A stretch of DNA of 64,000 nucleotides from Gymnothorax reevesii (taxonomy: Eukaryota > Chordata > Actinopteri > Anguilliformes > Muraenidae): positions 18,112,667 through 18,176,666 of the forward strand of contig CM056587.1 in assembly GCA_029721435.1 (NCBI GenBank), written 5' to 3'. Positions 46,746 to 60,299 of the stretch are shown here, piece after piece. The notes under the pieces were generated by a model. It was given only the letters and a program-made list of their open reading frames with translations. It had not been told where the DNA came from and did no database searches. The position numbers were made by a program, and so were the translations under genes. Position 1 is the first letter of the stretch; every line of letters begins with the position of its first letter.

Positions 46746-47911
46746 GGTGCAGGACAAACAATAATGTAATAAAATGGAAAAAGAGATGTTCGCACACTGT
46801 TAAATGAGCTCCCTAGAAAACTTTAATGTACAACAGTTTCGGCCGATATGGCCTTCGTCAGGTACAAGGGCAATTGAATATGTGGAGGTATATATAAAAA
46901 GTTATATGGAAGTGGGCAGGTACATCAATCAGCCTGTTAAAGGGCAACCTATCCAAGAACACATAAAGAGCATAATACCAAGTGGACATTCTTGAACCTT
47001 TCGCTGCATTTGGGTACATCAGGGAAACATATTCCTTTAAGAACTGGGAAGATGCATCTCATATAGCCACACTTCCGAGATTGAATAATGTCACGTATAA
47101 AAAAAAAAAAACAAGTCAGACAACGGCTATAAAAATGTATGGATAGATTTTTCAGCTCTCCATTTTGCAAGCTCACGCTGCGTTAGCTGAAATGCGGGGG
47201 TTTCGGGTTTCAGGTGGAAGTTCCTGGGTCCAGCTTGGCTTTGAGCTCGTCCAGCTGGTTCCAAGATGGAATGGAGATAATCAAACAGGCAACTAGATAC
47301 TTGAGAAAGGAACCAGGAGGGCAAGACCATCCCCAGCTGGTGGGCCAGCTTATTACAGAAAACAAAACATTGCCCAAAGCTAGCGGGCATGCAGCTGGTT
47401 CTCGCTAGACTCCATGTTTGGTCTGAAGCTGGAATTTAGCGGACATCTGCATGATATAGTAAGCCCATTCCATCATGATTGTGGCATTTCATTTGGTAAT
47501 GCAAGATGGAGAGTGATCTCTCTCATTTTGCCCTGATTGCCTAATATTCCCATTGTTGTTTCAGTAATTATGAGAGGCAGATTTACAGAGCGTTTATTTT
47601 TGCACCATACTTTGTATTTGTAAAATCTGTTCACATTGCACAACACTGTATTTGCACTGCAACAAGTATGAGGAAATAAATTAATGTAACACTCTCCTTA
47701 CTGTACTGTATCTGGTCTGTACCAATGAATTTGCAACAGAACTGAAAGGCCATCCCCAAACTAATGGTGTTTCTAAAGGTTTTTTCAAAAGTGACGAAGA
47801 TCACTTTGTGATCGAAACGTTGACGACAGAATAAATTTTTTGGGGAGCATTGTCTTTGTGTGCGGACGTTACCATTTATCTCTTTGCTGATTTTCTTATT
47901 GTCCTGCACCT
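46746..47911. mobile_element. Inverted-arm element with hammerhead-like cores (Penelope-like?)
   Basis: Two diverged inverted arms of about 120 bp bound a 1.17-kb unit. The left starts GGTGCAGGACAA and contains AATGG..AGAGAT.. and CGCACAC; the right, inverted, has the same landmarks in the same order. Each arm then carries a TGACGA, a short stem-loop and GAAAC: minus-strand 46861-46836 (stem GGCC/GGCC) and plus-strand 47791-47818 (stem GATCAC/GTGATC). TGACGA, stem and GAAA is the core layout of hammerhead ribozymes. Such motifs are known in terminal repeats of Penelope-like elements. No reverse transcriptase or GIY-YIG frame was found between the arms. Cleavage site and stems I and III were not established. 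Confidence 0.5.
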
Positions 47912-47919
47912 CAGTTGAG

Positions 47920-50900
47920 TGGATGTGCATGCTATATTTTCTTAAAGTTTTTTTTTAACCTTTGGGCCCAGTTCTGCTCATAAACGCGTGTGAACTTGCC
48001 TGCTTGCGTGTATCAGGGGAATTTTCATAGCCATATTTCCACAATAAAGCATTTCCTCTAAGCAATGGTAAAACCAAACACCTCAAAATCAATACAATTC
48101 ATTACAATTACCATGCAATACTGCATAAAGTTACAGAACAAAACCAAAAATACTATTTACATCGTACGACAGTTAATCCAAACAACAAAGTGGTAGAGCA
48201 GGTAAAATAATACATTCACCAAAAAAAGCCTTTTTCTCCATGACTCACACTAGAAAAAACCAAAAAAAACCCTCTCATCTCCATAAGCAAACAGATGTTG
48301 ATAAGTCAAATGGAAAAGTAAACAGCTGGAGCAGCTGTAGTCTCAGAAGCATAGCAGAGAGATAACTGGGCAAAGCTCCAAGACACCAAGTATGCACTCG
48401 CTGCAGTGGTGTAAAGGGTCATCAAATTAAATCACATCAACTTTGTTTGGCCCATTTCACAAACAGTTGAAAAAACATGCTTCACAGAAGACTCTGGCCT
48501 AAGCTCCCGAGCTCGCAAGACCAATGTGACAAGGGCAAAGGGAAACTAATGGAACATAGGACGAAATATTGGAAAGGTACAGACTCATGAATCCCATCCT
48601 TCTCACTAACAAGCATACTAGTGAGTATGTTCCACCAAAAACATACTAAAATGTGCCCACTCATCATCCGTTTGGAGATTACTTAAGGAGGAGCCATTTC
48701 GTAAGGTTTACACAATAGACTCATTAACCGATAACTTTAACAGTTACAGGCGGTAAACAAGTATGATTTGATGCACTGACTCTGACTCTTGAAAGAGAAT
48801 TGCTGCAATTCTTTATTTCTTGTGCAATCTTGTGTTTAGAGGATACTGAGGTCTCGACTAGTTTTTATAAAGTGCATAGCAGAGTGGAAATATATGAACT
48901 TACCCCAAAAAACTGTGAGCTCAGTGTCAGATACAATTTCAATTTTAACAGTAAAACAACCCACCGTGAAGAAAAGGAAACATAATTAATTCCACATTTG
49001 GCCAGAGCAAACGGCAACCTGCCTCGCCAATGTAAAACAGCACTTTAAAAATCCAATAAAATCAAGTGAAGGTCCACCTCACTCAAATGTTCATTGAAAT
49101 TCCTTGAACTCACAAAGCCTCTCCAAAAATTTTCACTGAGCCATGCGATAGCTCTAAAAAAATCTAAGTGCATCGAGTCCATTTGTTACGCAGGCCATTT
49201 TTGTCTGTTTAAAACAGGTGTAGTGTTTGTCCATATTTAAATATTCATGTCTGCTTAACAAGCCACCTTCAGAGGCCCAAACCCCACAGATCCCATCATC
49301 AGCAATGGCAGGAATCTCGGACTTGTCAGCACAGCTCCCGAATGTAGCGATCCGCGATGACGAGGGTCACTCACTGCCTCGACCCCTTCCCCGGAGGCAG
49401 GAAGACCTTCATTAGCTCTGTTTGGGCAGTGACATCACCAGACAACTGGGATGATTTAGAGATATTAGGGGGGAAAGATATTTGTGAGGGCAGGCGGGCA
49501 CTTGCCACTCAGTGACAGCAGGGATCCCAATCAGTCATTACAACTCACGAGGGTAAAGAGTTAGTGAATTACTGGGGTCTGGGGTGGGATTTGAATCCTT
49601 ATATCTCACTCAGGCAAGGCATTCAAAGACAGACCTGCAGCCAGTCAACTGAAGGCAAAGTTGCCATAGCCTACGACAATGATTACATCATCGGAGTGTG
49701 TTGCCATGGAAATCTGGAACAAAGACTTTGCGTTAGAGCACCTTTTTGTGCTTCATTATCAACAGTTCAATAACCATGAATCCTGAATCTCACAGAAGTC
49801 TCACACCTATAAATCACACCCCTATGAGACCCCAGTGACTCCGTATGAATCCTGTAAGATTCACATCCGCGAGTCCCATGGGCATAAGTCATGCACAGGC
49901 CAGGCGGTCCTCACAAAGCACAGATCAGATCACAGACAGCCTCTTCCCTTACACTCTCAGTGTGTCTGGGCCTGAGTACCAGCAGAGGCCCTGCAGTTTG
50001 CACTGGTCAACATCACAATGTCCAGAGGAAGAAAAAAACCAAAACCCCTTCCCCTTCTGAGCCTCCCAAAACCTTGCTGCGGCAAAACAGGACCAAAGGC
50101 TAATTGCCGGGAGCGCCAGTTACATAAAAAGCCTGTAATCCTGCGAGGTTGAGGCTGGAAGGTGCAGAGACTTATTGGAAGTAGCTGGCAGCCGAGGGCA
50201 GCCACATGGCGCTACAATTCGCTGTTTGACATCAAGGAGTTTTAAGCTCCGGTTTGACACAACCTTGGCTCGGCCTATAAAGAACGTCAGAACAGCAGCC
50301 TCGCTGAAATCTACCAGCAGAAACTAGCCTTGCTTTGGCTCCCAGCAACAATTCAATAAAAAACAGATTGTGTTTATTGCATATTTGTAGCACATTTTTA
50401 CCTGATGTATAGTGCATAAATTGAACTTAATCCCAAAAAAGTCATGGGGTGTTCTCTGAACTAAGGAAGTGGCTTACTGACAGTTAACAGTTGGTGGGAT
50501 ATGCACTATCTTTATGTCCATTGAACTATTTCTGAAAGAAATGTGCGATCGTGCATTGCAGATAAACTAGTCCCTGTTGTGAGTCATGCTCGGGGAGAGA
50601 AGTGGCTCCAACATGTCTGTAAAATATATGTACATTACATATGACCAAACTCTATCCCCCTAGGGTTATACTGTCAGAAAGAACAGGGTCAGCTGCTATA
50701 AGAGATAACAAAATTCTGAATGGCACAAAGGTTTAATAGAAAGCTATAATAAACATAGTAGCTTCCACAGAAGCCATCTTTGGGAGGTGATAATAACAGA
50801 AATCATGCCAATTAACATGATGAATGTCTAGACTTTTCTGGCAAGTCAGGCGAGCACAGGCCCTTTTCAAATTCAATCTGTCGATGAAAGATTCATGAGT

Positions 50901-53900
50901 ACAAAATATGTGTCAGCATGTAAAAACAACTTACATCAATAATATTCTTCAACATTATACTATGTAAACCCAAATGTCACATCCACCATATTGAGCTGCA
51001 TCGCTTGTGTCCGCACTGTCTACAGTACTTCACATTACAGAATGTTGTGGGGCAGCTACAGTCAGTCCCTTTGTCTTTTTCTGTTTTAAGCATCCATGCA
51101 CTTGCTGTTATCGTTTCAGGTGTTAAGCTGGATTGAGTTCCTGTGGCATTATTGTACTGGATTGAGTATATTTCCATAAATGTAAATCATTCAAATGATG
51201 CAATCTGACACCGCAACAACATCAGATGACGGAGACAGCAAAGGGAGGAGAATAAGAGGGAGAATACGTGTAAATTCAGCACCGGAGACTAGTCTGGCCT
51301 GTTCACGTACACGGTGGCTCTGATCGCCGATTGTTCTGAGTAGACTGTAAGTATATACTTTACACCCTGAAGAAAAGCTTTCATGTAATTGGAGGACGGT
51401 TCTGATTTGCAAAAAGATGCATTAACACAAAGGAGGAGCAGTATGGGTGAAGATCAGAAGCACTGAGAGTGACCTCAAAAAATCCAGACACAGGAAAACG
51501 AGAGTGCAAACATGAGCACATTTTCAATTCAGACAGTAAAGACACAATACTGGCCTGAGAGAGTTTTTATCAGTTTTTTTCGGTAATCATTTCTTAAGCA
51601 TAATTTGGTGAGAGTATTTAAAATAGTCACAAAGAATCAAGTAAGAGGCTAGTAATAGTAATAGTCAATTAGTGCTTCATAGTTCTTTATTAATAATAAT
51701 ATTCAGTTATTTCCTCACAAATCCATAGGCAGTCATTGGGTTGATTTGGTTGAAAATGCGAAAACAAGCAGAGGCCGCCTTTTGTCAAAACATGCATTAT
51801 ACAGCACTTGCATCAATAGAAATTTCAGGATGTAGAATTTCAGTTGTGTTTGTTCTTTAATCAGGTCAGTCGTTGTCAAGTCTCACCCAACCATCAGCAG
51901 TGGAGCACAGTCCAGGGGTCAGGAAGTAAAAATCCGGCCATTTTTACTTCCACCCATGAGCTTAGTCCAGAAGTGACCAATGAGGGCCATATCTGTTCCT
52001 GGCTTTCAGACCAACTTCAGGCCTTTAATTAGTTAGTAAGCTTATCAAATTTAGGAATTAGCCATGCCATTTATGAAATCTTCCATATTAGTCGCGTTTC
52101 TTGAAAAGCTCATGAATCACCACCAAAGAATGTTATTGCATCCCTAAAAAAAAAAAAAAAAATCACTTTCATCTAATCTGTGATTTAACGTCAATTTGAG
52201 TACAATTGCAGAGCCAATTAGTTAATTTAGTCAAGTTCAAAAGAGGAAACAAAAACTTGCCTACACACCGGCCCTCCATCCCTGACTCAGGCAGCTAATA
52301 TCACTCATCCATTCACCCTTTTGGCTCAAACGTTGTTCTACTAAGTAAATCCAGGGGGTAGGAAGATATAACTGGAGGATTTTCACTTTTCTGAAGCTGG
52401 ATTACAATCTTTGACCCTTCAGAAGTGAACGGCATGTTCTGTAGCAAGTAGAGATCCCTGTGGATGAGGCAGCAGGCATTTCAGCAGAGCAATACAGAGA
52501 CCATCAGCCTCTTATTCACACAGTAAATCACAATCTGGATAGAGATAATAGGCAGGAGTCTGGTCAATTTCTTAGTAATTTCTGCCATGTGCCTGGGCAC
52601 ATACTTGTTTAAATAAGCATACAATTGTTGGTACACGGCACCTTAATGCAAAATAATCATCATGTAAAACAGTAATTTCCTGCCACAATTATCTTAGGAG
52701 TTCGGACAACCTTAAAAATTGCACCCTGCTTTTGGCAGGAATTTAACGCAGATATATACATCCATTACCTGCCTCCACGTCACCTCTGCCTCCTTTCTCA
52801 CAATAACCACGGCAGCAAGATGCCATTAAAACAAACGAGAAAATCAGGTAATATTTTCCCATGCGAAGAGTAAAGTTCACAGCACTCATTTCCACCTTAT
52901 CTTTTAGTGAGTTCCCATATCTACCCGCATTTCACGTGGGTGTCGGGTATCAACCACTTTAAATGATAGTAAACAAATGATAGGCGGCACTAAATTTATG
53001 ACCTAGCACACTCCAAAATGCAAAATCCTTTGTCTACAGGCTTGAGGCTGACTGTGGTACTGAAGTCATTGTGTTTAAGACCAGTCCGTATCTGAGGTTA
53101 AACAAACATCTTGTGAACCTGCAGCCATATGCAGAGGTAATGGTTGAACACTAAAGCACATTCCAGTGATAAAAAAAACCTCCCTGTTCCTTCACCAAGA
53201 TGCTGAGACACACCGAGGGTTCACCTTCTCACCCTCTACGGAGTCACATCACAAGTATGTCATCAAAATGTCCTGAACAAAGAGCACTCTAACACTCCTG
53301 GAATAATCGCTAGTGGTATTTGCAAAAGACTGAGTTCCAGAACACAGAACATTTCTTAATGCATTCTAGACAGCTTACTCATCAAACTTTTATATAGAAG
53401 GGCTTGGTTATAAACGGTCAGGAAAGTCTAAAAATGCACAGCTGTATCTTAAAATTGAGAAAAGAGAGAGGGTGGCTATCTTCAACCGAAGCTATTATCC
53501 GTTTCTCATTCAACACCATCCTCCTGTGACATACATCACTAGACCACACAACAAAATCCAAACTTAAGGGGAGGACAAGAGCAGGATTTTTCACCAGCGG
53601 AATCCTCCTGAGGACGGGACGCGGTCGGAACCCCACTTTCCCCTAACCCTGTCCCCACACTGCATTACACACAAACAATCTTCAGGCCCAGCTCAGCCTG
53701 TAAACACAGCTTTGAGCCCCCCATGGCATAAAATATGGGCCAAGCCTAAAAACAACAATTAAATCAACGTCAAGGAAATTATCAAAAATTAAGCAAATAG
53801 ATATAGCTCCTTAGGTAGCTTTTCCCTTTAATTTTGTCAAATGTTTAAACCGTGTGAATAAAGTTGAAGACAGCCTTTTACACGGATAACATGTTTTTTT

Positions 53901-53970
53901 TTCCCCCACTCAGTGTTCATGGCTTCAAACAGTTGAGGGGTTCCCGGTTAGCTTGTGTTTAATGTTTAGC
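47920..53970. other. arhgap6: Intron sequence, unrecognised
   Basis: About 6 kb of AT-rich intron. A GGGTGGGATTTGAATCC string near 49584 resembles a B-box on the minus strand, but no SINE body was recognised around it. There is a poly-A run at 52146-52161. No exon is recognised. Confidence 0.4.
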
Positions 53971-54063
53971 ATGGGACCAAATATTCTCTAAAGGGTTCAA
54001 ATCTGAACATTGACCAGACCAAACCATGACTCTCGTGGACTTGTTCTCAAACCACTGGTTCTC
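53915..54063 (-). pseudogene. Tc1-like transposase C-terminal remnant
   Basis: The minus-strand reading gives WFENKSTRVMVWSGQCSDLN, then PLENIWSHAK and a stop. This matches the WPSQSPDLNPIENLW block around the third catalytic acidic residue of Tc1 transposases. After the stop, a shifted frame retains residues resembling KLTGNPS..EAMNTEWG. It is clearly inactive and lies inside the large intron. Confidence 0.65.
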
Positions 54064-55707
54064 GAGCTAATGGTGACACAAGGGGTCTGAAGAGGGCACT
54101 TGTTTCATTCCTGCTAATTTTCTGACCAATGATTTTTTGCTAAGATCAATAAAAGCTTCTTATTTTGTCATTTTGGGATTGGCCCATTTGTTTTGCCCGG
54201 AAGTCCACAGTGGAAGCCATGAAATCACTTGATAAATTCTGAAGGCTGTGCTCAAATCGGGGACCAGCGGTCCAGAGATACAGAATGAAGACCAGTTTAT
54301 GGCGAGCATTCAGATAAGGCTCAGTAAGGCTACTGACTGAATAGCCTTAAAGAAACAAAACAACTCGCAGGCATGCCTTATTAATTGAGACACATAACAG
54401 TTGTAACTCAAACTGGTCATTAGTCGTACAAATGTCTCTGTTGTACCAACTGCAGGTGTTGGTTGAGATTTGGATCTTGCACAGTTGCATACAAAGCCTC
54501 TTAAAAAGCTACAACGTCCAGAGTGCCAAGTCAGATATTAATCACCTGGTGTTATCCTATGTTACGTAACTTCAGTCTCCTTCTCAGATTTTATCAAGAA
54601 CTAGTAGAGGAAGTGGACACACCATAAATCAGAGATCTGTTCCCATAGTGCAGACATGGTTTATCAAAGTTGAGTATCCATGCGCTGAAATCACATCAAT
54701 GATGAGGCTTCAGTGGCCACAATGGACACACTACAGATCTGGGGTCAGGTGCTACACTTAACAAAGCATGGTAACCAGAAATTCCATAAAACATGCGAAC
54801 ACTACAGGTTAAAAGAATCTTTTGTCTGTTGTTTATCATACACCATAGATACAAACTGAGCAAAGTAACATTGAATTATAGACAAAATTTATTTTCTGTA
54901 ACATTCCACTCAAATTCTAGCAATGGTAATGGATAGTGATGAAATATAATCCTCAACAGCAACTCCAACATTGAAAGAAATGTAAAACCTAAATTATTAT
55001 ATTGGTAGCCTATGTGCTTACATTCATGCTATTGTTATGGTGAAAACAAAATCAGCAACTCGTCTTAACACATGGTAATTCCACGTTGCAATATAACATT
55101 ATAACAGACATAATGATTATGATTATATATCATAATTACGAAGAAAATGTATCACTGTCAAATTACGGGCAAGTTAAATTCAGTCTGCAGCGTGTTTAAC
55201 CCATCATGCCATCATGCAGCTTCATTGACTGAACTGGGGGAAAAAGAAGAAAAACAAGAAAATTGCAGAACCCTTTCTCCTCGTGCCAGATTGTTTTCAC
55301 ATCACCAAAAATTTCACAAGAAGAAAACAAGACGATAAAATTTAAACACGAGGTGAAACAGCACTTATCGGAATGAACACTCCTTTTAACCCTCTCCAGG
55401 CTCATGTTGCAAATCTGCAACAATAAATCAACTGATGACTGATTATGAAATATAAAGACCACATGGGAAATGGTTTGATAAAGTTACCTTACCAGCTCAG
55501 TATTGCAAAAATACAACGTTAGTTCCACCTGCAGCCAATAGAGTATGAGAACTATTCTACACGAATAAAAGATTTTTCATATCTCAAAATAATAAATTGG
55601 GCTGGAGAGGGTTAATAACATATGGCTTATCGAATAAGGAGACCACAAGAAAACAACACTGACGCCTTCATGCAACAGTTCTCAGGATAAAATTCAGTTA
55701 TACTTAC

Positions 55708-55749
55708 AAGGTAGGAAATATGTCTTTCGAAGAACACGGAATCTCCCAT
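55708..55749 (-). CDS. Candidate short first coding exon of ARHGAP6
   Basis: On the minus strand an ATG (AAGCATGG context) at 55749 opens a 14-codon peptide, MGDSVFFERHISYL, that runs in phase 0 into a near-consensus donor CTT|GTAAGT (55708/55707). An upstream in-frame ATG at 55770 would add seven residues. The exon would splice in frame to the phase-0 acceptor at 11676, giving a short N-terminus before GDFTWNS. Upstream (55760-56160) is the most convincing CpG-rich 5'-flank in the large intron. The long first coding exon known in mammals was not seen in the window. This is inference from phase, donor and promoter context; the peptide itself is not one I recognise with certainty. Confidence 0.4.
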
Positions 55750-56160
55750 GCTTAAGGTGAGTATCCGCATAGAACGGGTCGGAGACTGACGGATAAAGAG
55801 ATGTATTTCTAACGACTACACCTGGCGTGCAGGCAAGAAGAAAGTCTCAAACCATATTACCGGCTATAACATTCGCGCAAACATCAAATGCAACAGGGGT
55901 GTTGGAGTGCGCAAAACGCGTCCACTCAGAGAAGCAAAAGAGACGTCGCATTCCTGAAAAAGACGGTTGATTTTATTTGTAGTGAAGTTATCCACCGCTT
56001 CCAGAAGACGATGTTGGATGAGAACGGTTAATGCCTGACAGATTGGAGTTGCCAGACGGACGTCAGAAATACTGAAGTTTGCGCCGCTGTCCGCGGCAGT
56101 GGTGCTCCGGAGGAAACTGAGAGATAAGAGGGGCGGGGCGAGGCAGAGCCTTGTTACACT
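55750..56160 (-). promoter_or_regulatory. CpG-rich flank with GC box, candidate promoter/5' UTR
   Basis: CpG dinucleotides are clearly enriched relative to neighbours (for example GTCCGCGGCAG at 56088 and GACGTAACG near 56164). A GGGGCGGGGCG Sp1-type box sits at 56130-56140. It lies upstream, in gene sense, of the candidate first exon. Several upstream ATGs occur in the putative leader. Confidence 0.45.
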
Positions 56161-57129
56161 TGGCGACGTAACGAAAGTATATGATCTAGATTAATGTGAG
56201 GACAGACGCGAGATGCGTGCGTATAGCTGCGCAAAATGTTTTTGTGCCAGAGTCAAGATTAACTCCTTAAACGAAGTTCGGCAGTCACGCGAGGATCAAA
56301 ATAACTGATTACAGAAAAAGAGTCAAATGTGCACATATGTTACTTTTTTTTAAGTACGGCGCATCACACACGTGGAGACAGTCGCATCAGTGTTTAATGC
56401 ACGAGAATGTACCAAGAGCTCTTTGACATTCCGGGACGCCCAACACCCGAACTCTCTTCTAGTTAGGGAACAATGACAGGGGTTGATAAATAGGGGAAAC
56501 TGCAGCCAATTAAAGGGGTTCCATTGTGAGTCACTGCTGACCTTCTTGCGTAAATCATGATGCCTCAGTACAGAATGTGTGTTGCATTCCGTCTGTATAC
56601 TGGCTCAGAGATGTCCATGTCCTCGACACTAAACGAAGAAACGCATGCCCGTTACCCCAAGGAGCCGTGTGCCGCCAAGAAAAGTGTTGCTTAATATGGG
56701 TAGCATATGCAAAATTACTCCCGATTTGCAGTGAGGAATATTTTCCATAACACGCAGTAGAGTTAAGACTTTGGACATGGACATATTGAGAGGGTCTCTC
56801 ACCTTTACCCTTTGACCTCATGGTCTGAAAAGTGATATGGTTCAGGAGGGGCACGGAGTCCCACATTTGAGTCCGGCTTAGTAAAAAATCCATGCAAAGC
56901 TGCAAGCACAGAAGGAACCTCTAAACTTGGATTTTTCTGCATGCAACAAAAACATCCAGATTTGTGGCAATGCAGTACTTCATGGCAATGGTCTTTTAGG
57001 TATCAAAGGGTTTTTTTTCACCCCTTATTTAATGAGAGAAATTCCACTGCGAACATGTTTTCTTTTTTCAAGGACACTCAGAGAAATTCCTGATAGGACG
57101 TTGCAAGTCAGGAGGGACAGAAAGCACTT
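56161..57129. other. Intergenic or intronic sequence upstream of the candidate promoter
   Basis: Mixed-composition sequence. A 116-codon minus-strand frame (56555-56905) has no recognisable domain. No repeat family is recognised. Confidence 0.3.
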
Positions 57130-57275
57130 TTGGGGTTTAGGGCCTCGTTCAAGGGCCCAACAGCAGAGTTCTTCCCAACTTCATCATTCCAGATGACATC
57201 ACAATCCTAAGCCCCACTGGGGGCTGGAACCAGCAACTGTTCAGTCACCAGTCAAGCAACCAACCACTCGTCTAC
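57130..57275 (-). repeat. SINE/repeat fragment
   Basis: Contains GGGCCTCGTTCAAGGGCCCA and GGGGGCTGGAACCAGCAACT followed by CAACCACTCGTCTACC. Reversed, these correspond to the head of a common fish tRNA-derived SINE (gtagcagagtggtt..; B-box-like GGTTCCAGCCC). Confidence 0.55.
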
Positions 57276-57456
57276 CCTTCAAATCACGGTCCTGGAGGTC
57301 CGAGTACTGCTGTTTTTCTACCCTCCCTTTACCGGGGAGTCAGGTGTAAAGGCAGTTTGGCCAATCAGAGGCCCTAAGTGTTAATTTTCTTACCTGGGTT
57401 GAGAGAAAACCTGGGCTGAATTTGGATTCAAGGTCCAGATTTGAGGATGCCTACAC
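57276..57456. mobile_element. Short hAT-like MITE
   Basis: The ends CCTTCAAATCACGGTCCTGGA and, inverted, CCTCAAATCTGGACCTTGAA form imperfect inverted repeats around 180 bp. The interior contains CTACCCTCCCTTTACC and TTAATTTTCTTACCTGG, typical of a family of small fish DNA elements. No target duplication was defined. Confidence 0.5.
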
Positions 57457-60209
57457 TACAGGCTACCCTATTCACACTTGACTTGACTTGACTTGTGGGG
57501 TTTTAGTAATCAGTGCTTCAATTAGAGCCTATGTAATAGTGTAGTGAATTACATTAGGGGCAATCATGAAAGTAAACAATAAGATTCCTCATCAGGCTGT
57601 AATCAAGTGCACTAGCAAATAGCCTGTCATCAGCCTTTATAGTTTTTTTGGGAGCTTTGTGACGTCCGGACTATTAAAAAAACACTCAAGAATCTGTGCC
57701 CAGTAATGAAATTAAAATCAGATGCCAGGAAACAGAGAAAAGAGTGTCATTCAGCAGCGGAATAGGAGGGGAGAAATGTTGTATTTTCTAGCAAATATTT
57801 GTGCAGGATTTTGTTGAGCAATATCCACAAATTTCCAGCCAGCCCTCTGCGACGAACAAAGCCATTTCAAACGAGTCATAGCTCACAAAGACCAATAATG
57901 ACCTGTCTTGTGCTGTGCACAATTGCTTTTCCAAATTTGTGTTGACTCAAGGGCTAATCAAAGACACTTGTGGAGCGTTTTCCCGTCGAGCCGGAGACCG
58001 TTGTTTTGAGAAGTGTTTTGAGCTAAGACAGAAATATGGTGATGTACCCAGAGGCAGGGTGAACATGTTCGTGCTCCCATCACAAGCTTCAGTGTGAAAC
58101 AGCATGTGCATAGCAGTGGCACTACATTCACATGCTCGTGCATGCACAGTCAGACCTGCCCACAAACGCAGGGAGTGTACTTACTGTGCATATGTTGACT
58201 GATGGCCACACACTTGCATCAATGGCCGTGCACATATGAGAAAATATCCTGTACTAAATTAACTCTATCAAACTACACGAGGCCGCCCACTCTGGTGAAT
58301 GTACTCAGAGTACATTTAGCCCTGAGTATTTCTCTGAGCACACACATGCAGACTAACATCTACACTGAGTACACATATGCTGACAGATGCTTGCACACTC
58401 AAAGATGCACTTACTACAGTATGTGCAGACATAAAAGGTTGAACACCCGTACAGAGAGAGGAAGAGGGAGAGAGCACAACCTGCATGCACAAATACACAG
58501 TAAAATGTCCGTTGTTATTACACTAGCAGACTACTTGCAGACAGTATGAATCCAGTGAGCACCACATGAATTGGCTCTGTTCATCTTTCGGTGTGCGCAC
58601 AAGTGCATTCAATTCCAGCTACGTCAGATACTCGTACAACAGTTAAAATATTTCAGCTTTGTTTTCTTTAAAGTTACAGTACGGCTTTCCTTGGAACGTG
58701 TTGTTTCAACAAGGGTGACAGACAAATAAGGAAATTGTACACACTGTACGTGCTGCTTTTGACACGAGCCTGCGGTCTAAGTTAAAACACCGAACACACG
58801 CACACGCACACGCACGCCGCGCTAATTCCTCAACTTCTGAGGTATGATGTCTGAAGTGAATGTGAAGGAGAACAGGATATTTTAAGGAGTCAGTCGGGAA
58901 AGCGTCTTACTCAACAGATTTGGACCTTTTCACAATATAACAAGGAATTAAGTAATAAAACGTTTAAGGGCTAACAGCGCGTTGGGGGGGGGGTTCTGCA
59001 ATAAATTACACAGGATTTTTAAAAAAAACAACCTTTTTTTCCATTAAAGCACAAATCTTTCCAGTTGCACGACAGCAGCATTCCCAGAACGGATGATTAG
59101 ACCTGCCACATCTCTGATCTTTTCCATGTCCCCGACAGCTCCACTGGTGTCTGTGAGTCTGAAGTCTGATCTGATCTTGTTGTCAGCGTAGGAAACCACA
59201 CGATGTTGCCATCGCATTCCTATCAAGGAGGACGGTGACGTTTCACACCAAGCCAACCCGCCTGTACGGTATCACATTTAAAATCAGATTTGCAACAACA
59301 CAAAACATCCATTGTTTTTCCCAGAGGAAAAAAAAAATACTGAACAGCGATAAGTTTGGAGGCGTACCAGTACAGTAGAAACGGAAGTGAATTTGGTGAC
59401 ACAGTCCATAAATATTTGGACAAGCACAGTGTGTAAAACTACACAGTATTTCTGTAGATCCTCCAATATGGATGTGGATTTCCTCAGATTAAATTTTATG
59501 ATGTGCACTTTCACTTCATATTGCATTGTTTAACTTCAATTTACCGGAGTAGGAGTAAATAAAAAATAAAATTAAAAAATGCATCTTTGTTCAAGTATGG
59601 ATGGTCAGCACTGTCGGGCCTGTATTCATTTAATTTCAGTCAGCAGTGTGAAATACGCTATTTGACGTTCATTGGGTTGTAGAGAGAGAAATCTAAGTTT
59701 TCAGATTATTCCTAAAGTGGGTTCAAAGTTAGTCGAAGCTTTTTTTTATACTGTAGGACAGTGTCACAGACACATCCTGTATCTGCTGGTTGCTGTGCTT
59801 CACTAAAGCTACATCACTCTTCTAGTGAAAGAAATATTCAAACCCAGGATGCCATGTTTTATATGGCCACAGCATCGCAGCAAAAGAAAAATCATTATAT
59901 CTTGTGCATCATTTTATACACATTTCCCAGTAATTCAGCAGTACATAGTTGGGATCATTAGAAACCTTGGAATCTCCCCTAGAATTTAAAATAGGCCTGA
60001 AGTTCCAAAGGTTTGAATACAGCAGTTGCATTTGACGGACCTAAATATGGACCCCTACAGTTTATGGGGACTAGAGACTGCCTTCGCAAGCCTCCAGGCA
60101 CATGGTATTGAATACCTCTCTGGCATGCTAAGGCGACATTAAGGTCCCCTATTTTCTGAGACTTTTCTCATCAGTAAATGGAGGATGAAGGTGAGGCAGT
60201 TATCTAACA
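57457..60209. other. Unrecognised sequence with small repeats
   Basis: Contains a (CTTGA)n run near 57478-57495 and a CACACG run at 58795-58815. GTCCATAAATATTTGGACAA at 59404 looks like one end of a Tc1-type repeat. No exon is recognised. Confidence 0.35.
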
Positions 60210-60299
60210 TACACAGATCTGCCACAACATTAAAACCACCCAACTAATGTTGTGTAGGCAGCCTTGACCCGTTGAGGTATGGATTCCACAAGACCTTTG

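Noticed and set aside
11676..55707. A nested amelogenin gene, as found in intron 1 of mammalian ARHGAP6
   Set aside because: No Pro/Gln-rich secreted-protein exon was seen, and ray-finned fish are not known to carry amelogenin.
56555..56905. 116-codon minus-strand open frame
   Set aside because: No domain, composition or splice-site support; this length is expected by chance in 64 kb.
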